From NCBI RefSeq assembly GCF_016616885.1, contig NZ_CP067102.1:7468501-7532500 (forward strand): DNA of 64,000 bases. The letters are read 5' to 3'. Positions 27,101 through 36,900 of this stretch are shown piece after piece (position 1 is the stretch's first letter; each line of letters opens with the position of its first letter). The notes beneath the pieces were generated by a model, which saw only the letters and a list, made by a program, of their open reading frames with translations, ran no database searches and was not told the origin of the DNA. A program made the position numbers and the translations under genes. The stretch comes from Bradyrhizobium diazoefficiens (GTDB taxonomy: Bacteria > Pseudomonadota > Alphaproteobacteria > Rhizobiales > Xanthobacteraceae).

Positions 27101-28941
27101 GCAACGGCATGCTGCTCTCGCCGGCGACGAAGCTCATCGCGGCGTTCGATCACCGCGACATCTTCATCGATCCGTCGCCTGATCCGGCGATCAGCCTCGC
27201 CGAACGCAGGCGCCTGTTCACCCTGTCGCGATCGAGCTGGCAGGACTACGACAAGTCCCTGATCTCGCAGGGCGGCGGCGTGTTCTCGCGCTCGCTCAAG
27301 GCGATCCCGCTTGCGCCGGAAGTGCGCACGCTGCTCGATCTCGACAAGCCGCAGGCCACGCCTTTCGAGGTGATGACAGCGATCCTCAAGGCCCGCGTCG
27401 ACCTCCTGTGGTTTGGCGGCATCGGCACGTATATCCGCTCGTCCTCGGAAAGCGATGATCAGGCCGGCGACCGCGCCAACGATCCGATCCGAATCGCGGG
27501 CGCCGACGTCCGCGCCCGGGTGATCGGCGAAGGCGCCAATCTCGGCGTCACCCAGCGCGGCCGCATCGAGGCGGCGCAGAAGGGCGTCAAGCTCAACACG
27601 GACGCCATCGACAATTCGGCGGGCGTGAATACGTCCGACGTTGAGGTCAACATCAAGATCGCGCTGGCGCGTCCCGAGCGCGAGGGGCGCCTTACCCCTG
27701 GCGACCGCAACAACCTGCTCGCCGCGATGACCGAGGAGGTCGGCGCACTGGTGCTACGCAACAATTATCTTCAGACGCTGGCGCTCTCGCTGGCCGAACG
27801 GAAGGGCGTGGCCGAGATCGGCTTCCTCACCCGCCTGATGCAATCGCTCGAGCAGCGCGGCCTGCTTAGCCGCGCCGTGGAGTTCTTGCCCGACGATGCG
27901 GCGATCACGGAGCGCACGAGACGCAGCCAGCTTCTGACGCGGCCCGAGCTTGCGGTGTTGCTCGCTTACGCCAAGCTGACGCTCTACGACGACCTGCTCG
28001 CGACTGGCGTACCTGACGATCCCTATCTGGCCCGCGAACTATCCCAGTATTTTCCGCACCAGCTGCAGGAGAAATTCCCGACGGCGGTGCCATCGCATCG
28101 ACTTCGGCGGGAGATCATCGCCACCAGTCTCGCCAATGCCGTGATCAATCGGGGCGGCCCGGCCTGTGTCGTGCGCCTGACCGACGAGACTGATGCCGAC
28201 ATTGCCACCATCGTCACCGCCTTCGTGGCGGTGGATGAATCCTATGGCCTCAAGCGGCTCAATGCCGCGATCGATGCACTCGACACCCGCATCGACGGGC
28301 AGTTGCAGCTCGGCCTCTACGCCTCGCTTCAGGATCTCCTGCTCTCACGCATGGTCTGGTATGTGCGCAATGCCGATCTCAAGGCCGGTCTCGACGCCGT
28401 GATCGCGCGCTTCGGTCCCGGAATCCGGGAGGTCGCCGCCGGGCTCGACGAGACCCTGCCGCAGGGCTTGCAGGCTGGGCGCACCAAGCGGCGGCGAGAT
28501 CTGATCGATGCCGGCGTCCCGGCAGACCTTGCCGGAGAACTCGCCGATCTCGACGCGCTCGTTTCCGCGCCGGATATCGTCACCGTCGCAGAGCGCACCA
28601 GCCGGGCCATCGGTGATGCCGCCACGACCTTCTTCGCCGCCGAGGCCGATTTCAGGATCGATCGCATCATCGCCGCCGCACGCAGCGTGCCGGCCAGCGA
28701 CAATTACGACCGTCTCGCCATCGATCGTGCCGTTGACCAGATCGCGGCCGCGGAAAGGGCACTGGTCGCCAACATGCTGGCAAACGGCGGATCCGGCCAA
28801 CAGGCCGCCGGCGACTGGCTTGCGGCTCATCCTGAGGCGACGCGAGTCCGCCGCTCGGTCGAGGAGATCGCGGCCAGCGGCCTGACGCTCGCCAGGCTGA
28901 CGGTGGCAGCCAATCTGCTGGGAGACCTCGTCAAGGCCTGA
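24124..28941 (+). CDS. NAD-dependent glutamate dehydrogenase, large (180-kDa) type
   Basis: A 1,605-residue enzyme of the large bacterial NAD-GDH class that interconverts glutamate and 2-oxoglutarate plus ammonium. The conserved N-terminal ACT-like regions, [20 protein letters not shown], and the catalytic segment [40 protein letters not shown] are present (K-G-G and the R/K substrate binders), followed by [17 protein letters not shown]. The C-terminal NAD domain region includes [19 protein letters not shown]. I choose ATG 24124, 5 bp after GGAGG (24114-24118); the open frame begins at a GTG 24001 but the added 41 residues are unlike the family. Confidence 0.93.
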   Translation: [1605 protein letters not shown]

Positions 28942-29110
28942 GACGCGACGGAAGGGAATGCAGGAGGCTATGGTCTGGCGCAGGAGGAGCCGGCCTGATC
29001 TGATGGTGCGCCACTCAGAATAAAACTGCGAACTCTTACGTCATTGAAATCGCAGCCCGCGCCAAGCGCGGCCCGGGCGCTAAATTTAATGGCTAATCAC
29101 CAACGCGGTC

Positions 29111-29143
29111 ATTCCGGGCTCGCGCAAGGGCGCGGCCCGGAAT
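29111..29143. terminator. palindrome between convergent genes (bidirectional terminator or REP-like element)
   Basis: ATTCCGGGC (29111-29119) pairs perfectly with GCCCGGAAT (29135-29143), with a further CGCG/CGCG pair in the loop. It sits between the convergent GDH and adhesin genes. The same kind of palindrome is widespread between Bradyrhizobium genes, as I recall. Confidence 0.5.
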
Positions 29144-29170
29144 CACGGCCGTTGATGATCGGCAGTGCGA

Positions 29171-32100
29171 TCACTTGACTACGGCGAAGGTGAGGTATTT
29201 TTCCGCCTTCATTGTCTGCAACGCCGCGATCTTCGCCTCATCGACGAAATCGATACCTGCGTTGGCGGCACCACTCAGCGCGATCCACTTGTTGTGGGTG
29301 AAATCGAATATCTTGCTGATCGGACCGACGGTCTTGGCGGCGGAATCGTAAGCGAGCAAAACCGAGGTGCCGGTGACGGGATCGTCGGCTACGATCCCGC
29401 TCTCGGTCATCGCGACCGCGAGCAGCCATGTATCGCCGGCGCCGCCGAGAATGACGGGCCCATGCCCGAGCAGTGCACCGATGTCGGTTTTGCCGTCCAG
29501 CGGGAGCGCGATCGCGGTGCTCAGGTCCGAGGCCTGCGGGCCGCTGCCGAAAGTCACCTTGTTGACCAGCGGATTCTCCCAGCCGACGCCGTGCCAGTCG
29601 GCGCCCTTCGCCGGATCGAACAATCGATCGATGGTCGGAGGCGTGGCCGCCGGCGTGAGCTCGTGGCCGGCCGCGCGGGCGATCATGGTCAGGATGGTGG
29701 CAAGGCCAGCCTGGTCGACATGATCGGGAAGCTTGTCGTTGGAGTATTGCCCGGGATCATATTGGCTGATCGGCTGGTAAACCAGACCGTCGGCGCTGGA
29801 CGTCAGCGCGCCGATGCTGCTCGTGACCACGTCATTGGGATTGGCGGCGGTCTTGTTCGAATCGCCACGGTCGGGCGCGGCGGCGGTCCTGGTGTTCGGC
29901 GCCGATGGCGTGAATGCGATCAGCGGCCCGGGTGTACCCGGCGTCGTGACGAAATTGATGCTGGTCGTCTTGGGCGACTGATATTGCGCGCCAGCCGTGA
30001 TCAAGCTGGCGGTCGGCGCGGCGGCGAGATTATTTTCGACAATCGTAAGATTATTTCCGACATAGGTCAGCGCATAATTGGGGCTGGCGGCCAGCGATCC
30101 CAGCGTGATGGCGTAGCTGCCGGCGGCGGACTGTGCTGTCGCCGCCGTCGCCAGGCCACCGGTCAGGGTGTCGCCGCTGACCAGGCCGAGGCCGCCGATG
30201 GCATAGGTGAGCAGCGGGTTCGGATCGTCGACCGAACGGCTCTTCGGATCCGCGGTGACCGTGAGCGGGCGCTGCGCAATCGTGCCGGCAGCCGTCTGTA
30301 GCGTGACGCGGTAATTGCCACCGCCATTGCCGTCGGCAATGGTGTAGCCTCCGTCCACGCTCAGCGTTCGCCGTCCGGCGTTCCTGCTGTCGAAGCTCTG
30401 GCTCAACCCCGCCAGCGTGTCACCCGCGACCAGGCCGCTGGAGGTCACCGTGCCGGTCGAGGTGACGCTGCGGTCATAGGTCTTGCTATCGGTCGCCGCC
30501 GCCAGCGTGAGGCCCTTCTGCAGGATCGTGCCGGCAGCCGTTTGCAGCGTGACGCGGTAGTTGCCGCCGCCATTGCCGTCGGCGATGGTGTAGCCTCCGT
30601 CCACGCTCAGCGTTCGCGGTCCAGCGTTCCTGCTGTCGAAGCTCTGGCTCAACCCCGCCAGCGTGTCGCCCGCGACCAGGCCGCTGGAGGTCACCGTGCC
30701 CGTCGAGGTGGTGCTGCCGTCGTAGGTCTTGCTATCCGACGCCGCCGCGATGGTGAGCGCCGCCTTGGTGATGCTCGCCGTCGTGCTCGCCGTGGTGTTG
30801 AAGGTGTAGTTGCCGGCATCCGCGCCGGTCACCTGGATGCCCGCCACCGACACGCTCTTGCCGGTGCCGACGTTCTTGTCGCCGAAGCCGGCGCTGCCAT
30901 AGCCCAGCGTCAGGCTGTCGCTGCCGAGGTGGTTGTCGGACAGCGCGACCGTGGCGCCGGTGGTCGCGTCATAGACCCGGTCGACCCCGCTCGCCGACAC
31001 CGTCAGCGCCGCCTTGGTGATGGTCGCCGTCGTGCTCGCCGTGGTGTTGAAGGTGTAATTGCCGGCATCGGCGCCGGTCACCTGGATGCCCGCCACCGAC
31101 ACGCTCTTGCCGGTGCCGACGTTCTTGTCGCCGAAGCCGGCGCTGCCATAGCCCAGCGTCAGGCTGTCGCTACCGAGGTGGTTGTCGGACAGCGTGACCG
31201 TGGCGCCGGTGGTCGCGTCATAGACCCGGTCGACCCCGCTCGCCGACACCGCGAGCGCCGCCTTGGTGATATCAGCCGTCGTGCTCGCGGTGGTGTTGAA
31301 GGTGTAATTGCCGGCATCCGCGCCGGTCACCTGGATGCCCGCCACCGACACGCTCTTGCCGGTGCCGACGTTCTTGTCGCCGAAGCCGGCGCTGCCGTAG
31401 CCCAGCGTCAGGCTGTCGCTGCCGAGGTGGTTGTCGGACAGCGTGACCGTGGCGCCGGTGGTCGCGTCATAGACCCGGTCGACCCCGCTCGCCGACACCG
31501 TCAGCGCCGCCTTGGTGATGGTCGCCGTCGTGCTCGCGGTGGTGTTGAAGGTGTAATTGCCGGCATCGGTGCCGGTCACCTGGATGCCCGCCACCGACAC
31601 GCTCTTGCCGGTGCCGACGTTCTTGTCGCCGAAGCCGGCACTGCCATAGCCCAGCGTCAGGCTGTCGTTGCCGAGGTGGTTGTCGGACAGCGTGACCGTG
31701 GCGCCGGTGGTCGCGTCATAGACCCGGTCGACCCCGCTCGCCGACACCGTCAGCGCCGCCTTGGTGATGGTCGCCGTCGTGCTCGCGGTGGTGTTGAAGG
31801 TGTAGTTGCCGGCATCGGCGCCGGTCACCTGGATGCCCGCTACCGACACGCTCTTGCCGGTGCCGACGTTCTTGTCGCCGAAGCCGGCGCTGCCGTAGCC
31901 CAGCGTCAGGCTGTCGCTGCCGAGGTGGTTGTCGGACAGCGCGACCGTGGCGCCGGTGGTCGCGTCATAGACCCGGTCGACCCCGCTCGCCGACACCGTC
32001 AGCGCCGCCTTGGTGATGGTCGCCGTCGTGCTCGCGGTGGTGTTGAAGGTGTAATTGCCGGCATCGGCGCCGGTCACCTGGATGCCCGCCACCGACACGC

Positions 32101-32563
32101 TCTTGCCGGTGCCGACGTTCTTGTCGCCGAAGCCGGCGCTGCCATAGCCCAGCGTCAGGCTGTCGCTACCGAGGTGGTTGTCGGACAGCGTGACCGTGGC
32201 GCCGGTGGTCGCGTCATAGACCCGGTCGACCCCGCTCGCCGACACCGTCAGCGCCGCCTTGGTGATGGTCGCCGTCGTGCTCGCGGTGGTGTTGAAGGTG
32301 TAATTGCCGGCATCCGTGCCGGTCACCTGGATGCCCGCCACCGACACGCTCTTGCCGGTGCCGACGTTCTTGTCGCCGAAGCCGGCACTGCCATAGCCCA
32401 GCGTCAGGCTGTCGTTGCCGAGGTGGTTGTCGGACAGCGTGACCGTGGCGCCGGTGGTCGCGTCATAGACCCGGTCGACCCCGCTCGCCGACACCGTCAG
32501 CGCCGCCTTGGTGATGGTCGCCGTCGTGCTCGCGGCGGTGGTGTTGAAGGTAGTTGCCGGCAT
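29171..32563 (-). CDS. FHA-type adhesin (TpsA), C-terminal part beyond the frameshift
   Basis: This frame continues the adhesin of 32463-37286 and is out of phase by +1. It holds seven complete 83-residue YDG repeats and part of the frameshifted eighth, then DSKTYDGSTTSTGTVTSSG-type repeats, an MBG module (LTVTADPKSRSVDDPNPLLTY) and a unique C-terminal domain of ~220 residues. That last domain (WHGVGWENPLVNKVTF ... LLGHGPVILGG ... GIVADDPVTGTSVLLAYD) resembles C39-type papain-like folds but lacks an obvious Cys/His pair. Its own apparent start (MPATTF) is an artefact of the shift: there is no Shine-Dalgarno. Fused, the protein would be ~2,700 residues. Confidence 0.7.
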   Translation of the reverse strand: MPATTFNTTAASTTATITKAALTVSASGVDRVYDATTGATVTLSDNHLGNDSLTLGYGSAGFGDKNVGTGKSVSVAGIQVTGTDAGNYTFNTTASTTATITKAALTVSASGVDRVYDATTGATVTLSDNHLGSDSLTLGYGSAGFGDKNVGTGKSVSVAGIQVTGADAGNYTFNTTASTTATITKAALTVSASGVDRVYDATTGATVALSDNHLGSDSLTLGYGSAGFGDKNVGTGKSVSVAGIQVTGADAGNYTFNTTASTTATITKAALTVSASGVDRVYDATTGATVTLSDNHLGNDSLTLGYGSAGFGDKNVGTGKSVSVAGIQVTGTDAGNYTFNTTASTTATITKAALTVSASGVDRVYDATTGATVTLSDNHLGSDSLTLGYGSAGFGDKNVGTGKSVSVAGIQVTGADAGNYTFNTTASTTADITKAALAVSASGVDRVYDATTGATVTLSDNHLGSDSLTLGYGSAGFGDKNVGTGKSVSVAGIQVTGADAGNYTFNTTASTTATITKAALTVSASGVDRVYDATTGATVALSDNHLGSDSLTLGYGSAGFGDKNVGTGKSVSVAGIQVTGADAGNYTFNTTASTTASITKAALTIAAASDSKTYDGSTTSTGTVTSSGLVAGDTLAGLSQSFDSRNAGPRTLSVDGGYTIADGNGGGNYRVTLQTAAGTILQKGLTLAAATDSKTYDRSVTSTGTVTSSGLVAGDTLAGLSQSFDSRNAGRRTLSVDGGYTIADGNGGGNYRVTLQTAAGTIAQRPLTVTADPKSRSVDDPNPLLTYAIGGLGLVSGDTLTGGLATAATAQSAAGSYAITLGSLAASPNYALTYVGNNLTIVENNLAAAPTASLITAGAQYQSPKTTSINFVTTPGTPGPLIAFTPSAPNTRTAAAPDRGDSNKTAANPNDVVTSSIGALTSSADGLVYQPISQYDPGQYSNDKLPDHVDQAGLATILTMIARAAGHELTPAATPPTIDRLFDPAKGADWHGVGWENPLVNKVTFGSGPQASDLSTAIALPLDGKTDIGALLGHGPVILGGAGDTWLLAVAMTESGIVADDPVTGTSVLLAYDSAAKTVGPISKIFDFTHNKWIALSGAANAGIDFVDEAKIAALQTMKAEKYLTFAVVK

Positions 32564-33993
32564 CGGCGCCGGTCACCTGGATGCCCGCCACCGACACGCT
32601 CTTGCCGGTGCCGACGTTCTTGTCGCCGAAGCCGGCGCTGCCGTAGCCCAGCGTCAGGCTGTCGCTGCCGAGGTGGTTGTCGGACAGCGCGACCGTGGCG
32701 CCGGTGGTCGCGTCATAGACCCGGTCGACCCCGCTCGCCGACACCGTCAGCGCCGCCTTGGTGATGGTCGCCGTCGTGCTCGCCGTGGTGTTGAAGGTGT
32801 AATTGCCGGCATCGGCGCCGGTCACCTGGATGCCCGCCACCGACACGCTCTTGCCGGTGCCGACGTTCTTGTCGCCGAAGCCGGCGCTGCCATAGCCCAG
32901 CGTCAGGCTGTCGCTGCCGAGGTGGTTGTCGGACAGCGTGACCGTGGCGCCGGTGGTCGCGTCATAGACCCGGTCGACCCCGCTCGCCGACACCGCGAGC
33001 GCCGCCTTGGTGATATCAGCCGTCGTGCTCGCGGTGGTGTTGAAGGTGTAATTGCCGGCATCCGCGCCGGTCACCTGGATGCCCGCCACCGACACGCTCT
33101 TGCCGGTGCCGACGTTCTTGTCGCCGAAGCCGGCGCTGCCGTAGCCCAGCGTCAGGCTGTCGCTGCCGAGGTGGTTGTCGGACAGCGTGACCGTGGCGCC
33201 GGTGGTCGCGTCATAGACCCGGTCGACCCCGCTCGCCGACACCGTCAGCGCCGCCTTGGTGATGGTCGCCGTCGTGCTCGCGGTGGTGTTGAAGGTGTAA
33301 TTGCCGGCATCGGTGCCGGTCACCTGGATGCCCGCCACCGACACGCTCTTGCCGGTGCCGACGTTCTTGTCGCCGAAGCCGGCACTGCCATAGCCCAGCG
33401 TCAGGCTGTCGTTGCCGAGGTGGTTGTCGGACAGCGTGACCGTGGCGCCGGTGGTCGCGTCATAGACCCGGTCGACCCCGCTCGCCGACACCGTCAGCGC
33501 CGCCTTGGTGATGGTCGCCGTCGTGCTCGCGGTGGTGTTGAAGGTGTAGTTGCCGGCATCGGCGCCGGTCACCTGGATGCCCGCTACCGACACGCTCTTG
33601 CCGGTGCCGACGTTCTTGTCGCCGAAGCCGGCGCTGCCGTAGCCCAGCGTCAGGCTGTCGCTGCCGAGGTGGTTGTCGGACAGCGCGACCGTGGCGCCGG
33701 TGGTCGCGTCATAGACCCGGTCGACCCCGCTCGCCGACACCGTCAGCGCCGCCTTGGTGATGGTCGCCGTCGTGCTCGCGGTGGTGTTGAAGGTGTAATT
33801 GCCGGCATCGGCGCCGGTCACCTGGATGCCCGCCACCGACACGCTCTTGCCGGTGCCGACGTTCTTGTCGCCGAAGCCGGCGCTGCCATAGCCCAGCGTC
33901 AGGCTGTCGCTGCCGAGGTGGTTGTCGGACAGCGTGACCGTGGCGCCGGTGGTCGCGTCATAGACCCGGTCGACCCCGCTCGCCGACACCGTG
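30768..33993. repeat. thirteen tandem 249-bp YDG-domain repeats
   Basis: Thirteen almost identical units (U1 at 30768; U2 at 31017; then each 249 bp, except U8, 32511-32760, which is 250 bp). Each encodes 83 residues beginning VSASGVDRVYDATTGATV. Point differences mark the units: for example, U3 and U10 share a 'gtgatatcagcc' start and U4 and U11 share 'catcggtgcc' with 'gcactgcc'. Units 2-6 match 9-13 in order, so a block of about five units has been duplicated at a spacing of seven units (1,744 bp). Confidence 0.9.
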
Positions 33994-36900
33994 AGCTGCC
34001 GCTGCGCAATGGTGCCGGAACCGGTCGCAGAGACGACGCCATTCAGCGTGTAGTTGCTCGCGGCGGACCCAGACAGGGACAGGCCGGACACATTGATCGA
34101 CCGCAAACCTGCATTGCGCGAATCATAGATGGCCGAGGCCGCAACGACCGAGATGTCGTCGCCTGAGACGGCGTTGCCAAACGTAAAGCCGGTCGCGCCC
34201 GCGGTGAGCGCAGTGCCTGCGTCGTACACCTTGTCGACGCCAGTTGCTCCGGCAATCGTCAGCACGCGCGGTGTGATGGTCAGCGTTCCGGGCAGATAGA
34301 CGACACGGCTCGCGCCGCCCCCGGAGAAGGTCGCCGCCGCGCCGCTGCCAGTGATGCCATAGCTGCCGACATTGGATTTTGAGTTCGCCGTCGTCGTCAG
34401 TGTCGCGCCGGAGGTCAGCGTGTTCCAGTAGCCGAGGCCGAGATAGTTTGAGGCACCGAGCGTCGGAACGGCATCGCCATAGGCCATGGTAGCACTGGCG
34501 CGCACACCGACCACGCCGGAGACGCCGTAGAGCTGTGGCCGAAAGCCGTTGCCCGCGCTCGCCCAGACGCTCGCGAAATCGAAGCCGGCAAAACTGGCGC
34601 TGTCCATCATCTGCGCCGTGGTCAGGCCGGTGACGCCCGACGTATCGCCGATTCCGCTCCCGACGCTCGTGCCGCTGGTCTGCACATCCCAGTAGGAGGA
34701 GGCGACGGTACCGAACTTCGCCCCGAACAGCCCGCCGACATAACTGCCGCCCGAGACAGCGCCGGTGGCGTAGCTCTGGTTCACTGTGGCGCCACCACCA
34801 CTACTAAACCCGACCAGCCCGCCGACATAATGGACGCCCGTGACCGCACCGGTGGCGTAGCTCTGCTGCACCGTGCCCCAATAGTTATTTCCGACGAGCC
34901 CGCCGACAAAATCAGCGCCCGAGACCGTCCCCGTGGCGTAGCTCTGCTGCACCGTGCCATAATTATAGCCGGCCAGCCCGCCAACACTATTGCCGCTGCC
35001 CCCGACCGCAGCGGTGGCATAGCTCTGCTCCACCGCGCCACTGTTATACCCGACCACCCCACCGACAGAGTTGCTGCCTGTAACCGTGCCGGTAACGTAG
35101 CTCTGGCTCACCGTGCCGACATTATTATACCCAACCAGCCCGCCAACATTATCGCCCCTGCCCGTAACCGCGGCGGTGGAGTAGCTCTGCTGCACCGTGC
35201 CGTGATAGTTATACCCGACCAGCGCGCCGACATTGGTCCTGCCGCTGATGCTCCCGCCGACGAGACCGATATTGGAGAGCACGCCGCCATTCAGGAAGCC
35301 GATCAAGCCGACATTATCAGTGGCTGGGTTAATTGGGCGGTAGATGGTCAGCCCGCTGACGACATGGCCCTGCCCGTCGAGCTTGCCGGTGAACGGCGTC
35401 GTGGAGTCTCCAATCGGCACGAAGCCGCCGCCGCCGTTCCAGGTCGCGGTGGCGCTGGCGTCGATGTCGCGGCCGAGCGCATAGGCGCCGCCGAGATTGA
35501 TCTGGACGAATTGCAGGTCACGAACGGTGTTCACCAGCATATAGCCGGTGATGGTGGTGCCGGTGCCCTGGAAGGCCGTAAAATTCGTCGGGGTGGCGTA
35601 GGGTAAGCTCTGTTCGTCCTTGTACGGGTTGTAATAGATCGCAACTCCGCCGCTCGCCGTCACCGTCTTGCCGTTGCCGAATGTCACGGTGCCGATGCCG
35701 AATCTGGAGATGCCGGTTCCGGAATTGTCCGCCCGCAATACCACATGAGCGCCGGCGCCGCCGGTGAGATTGGCGTTCACCGCGATATCGCGATACGCCG
35801 AAAGCGTCAGCGTGCTGCCACTCGACCAGGTGACGTCATCGGCCACTGTAATGTTGCCCACCTGGAATCCGGCCGAGCCGGCGCCGCCGGTGGTGACCAT
35901 GACATTGGCGCCGGCAAGCGCGTTCTGCAGCGTCGTGACGTTGATGATGGAATCGTCGGTGTTTGCGGTGAAGCTGCCGCCGGTGTTGCTGGCCCCGTTC
36001 GAGATCGTGACGTTATACGGATCAAGCAGCAGCGTGCCGAAACTGCCGTTAGCGGCGCGTAGATCGGTGAAGCCGGTGTAAGCGAGTTTCGCCTTGCCGG
36101 AGACTTCCGCCTCGCCACCATTGCCGGACAGCGCGCCACCGCGCGCGGCGATGGTGCCAGCGAAGCTGGTGAACCGATCCGACCAGACCACGACGTTGCC
36201 GCCGTTGCCTGACTGCGTGGCGTCGGCTTTGATGGTGGCGTCGGCGCCGATGGTCACGGTGTCGGCGTGCGGCAGCGGGCCTGAGCCCTGACGGCCGCCG
36301 CCGATGTTGATATCACCGCCACCGGTCGCGCCGGACGCATCGACGGCGGCGCCCTTCAGCTTGATCGATTGTCCGGTGACGTTGATCGTGCCGCCGGCAT
36401 GACGGCGCGAGGTCGCGTCGAGGCGTCCGGTGATCTTGACCCGGCCGCCGGCGCCGCCGCCGATGATGATCGCGCCACTATGCCCGCCGATCGAGCGCGC
36501 CTGCACCAGGCCGGAGATGTTGATGGCGTTGCGCGCCGCCTCGCGCGCCGTCGCCGCGCTGATGATGACGCTGCCGCCATTGGCGATGATCGAGCCGGAG
36601 TTCTTGACCAGCGCGTCCTTGCCGCCGGCTGCGGTCGGCATCGTGACTTGCAGGAAGCCGTCACCGGAGAAATCGAGCGTGGCTTTCTCGCCGGAGCCGA
36701 GCCCCACCTTGCCGAGCGGCACGTTGATCAAGCCAGCGTTCGATACCGCGCCGCCGATTAGCGCCGCGTAGCCGCCGCGTCCGACGGTGATGGTGCCGGC
36801 ATTGTTGACGGCAGCCGAGGCGCCGGTACCGGTGAACGTGCGCTTGCCCGTCATGAAGTCGGAATCCGAGATCCCCAGTGTCGAGGCGACGAAGCCGCCG

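Noticed and set aside
25849..27153. Minus-strand 434-residue frame in the NAD-glutamate dehydrogenase gene
   Set aside because: The plus-strand gene has all the family motifs over this region; the antisense frame has none.
29111..29143. CRISPR-like repeat
   Set aside because: The inverted arms form one hairpin; there are no spaced direct repeats or cas genes.
32463..32563. Independent start of the second adhesin frame (MPATTF)
   Set aside because: There is no ribosome-binding site and the start codon comes from the shifted repeat; it is the continuation of the same gene.
30542..34166. Long plus-strand frames (740 and 552 residues) through the YDG repeats
   Set aside because: They are antisense to a clear adhesin. 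The 249-bp repeat is a multiple of three, so any stop-free frame in one unit stays open in all of them; the composition (RHRQRRLGDGRRRAR type) is not protein-like.
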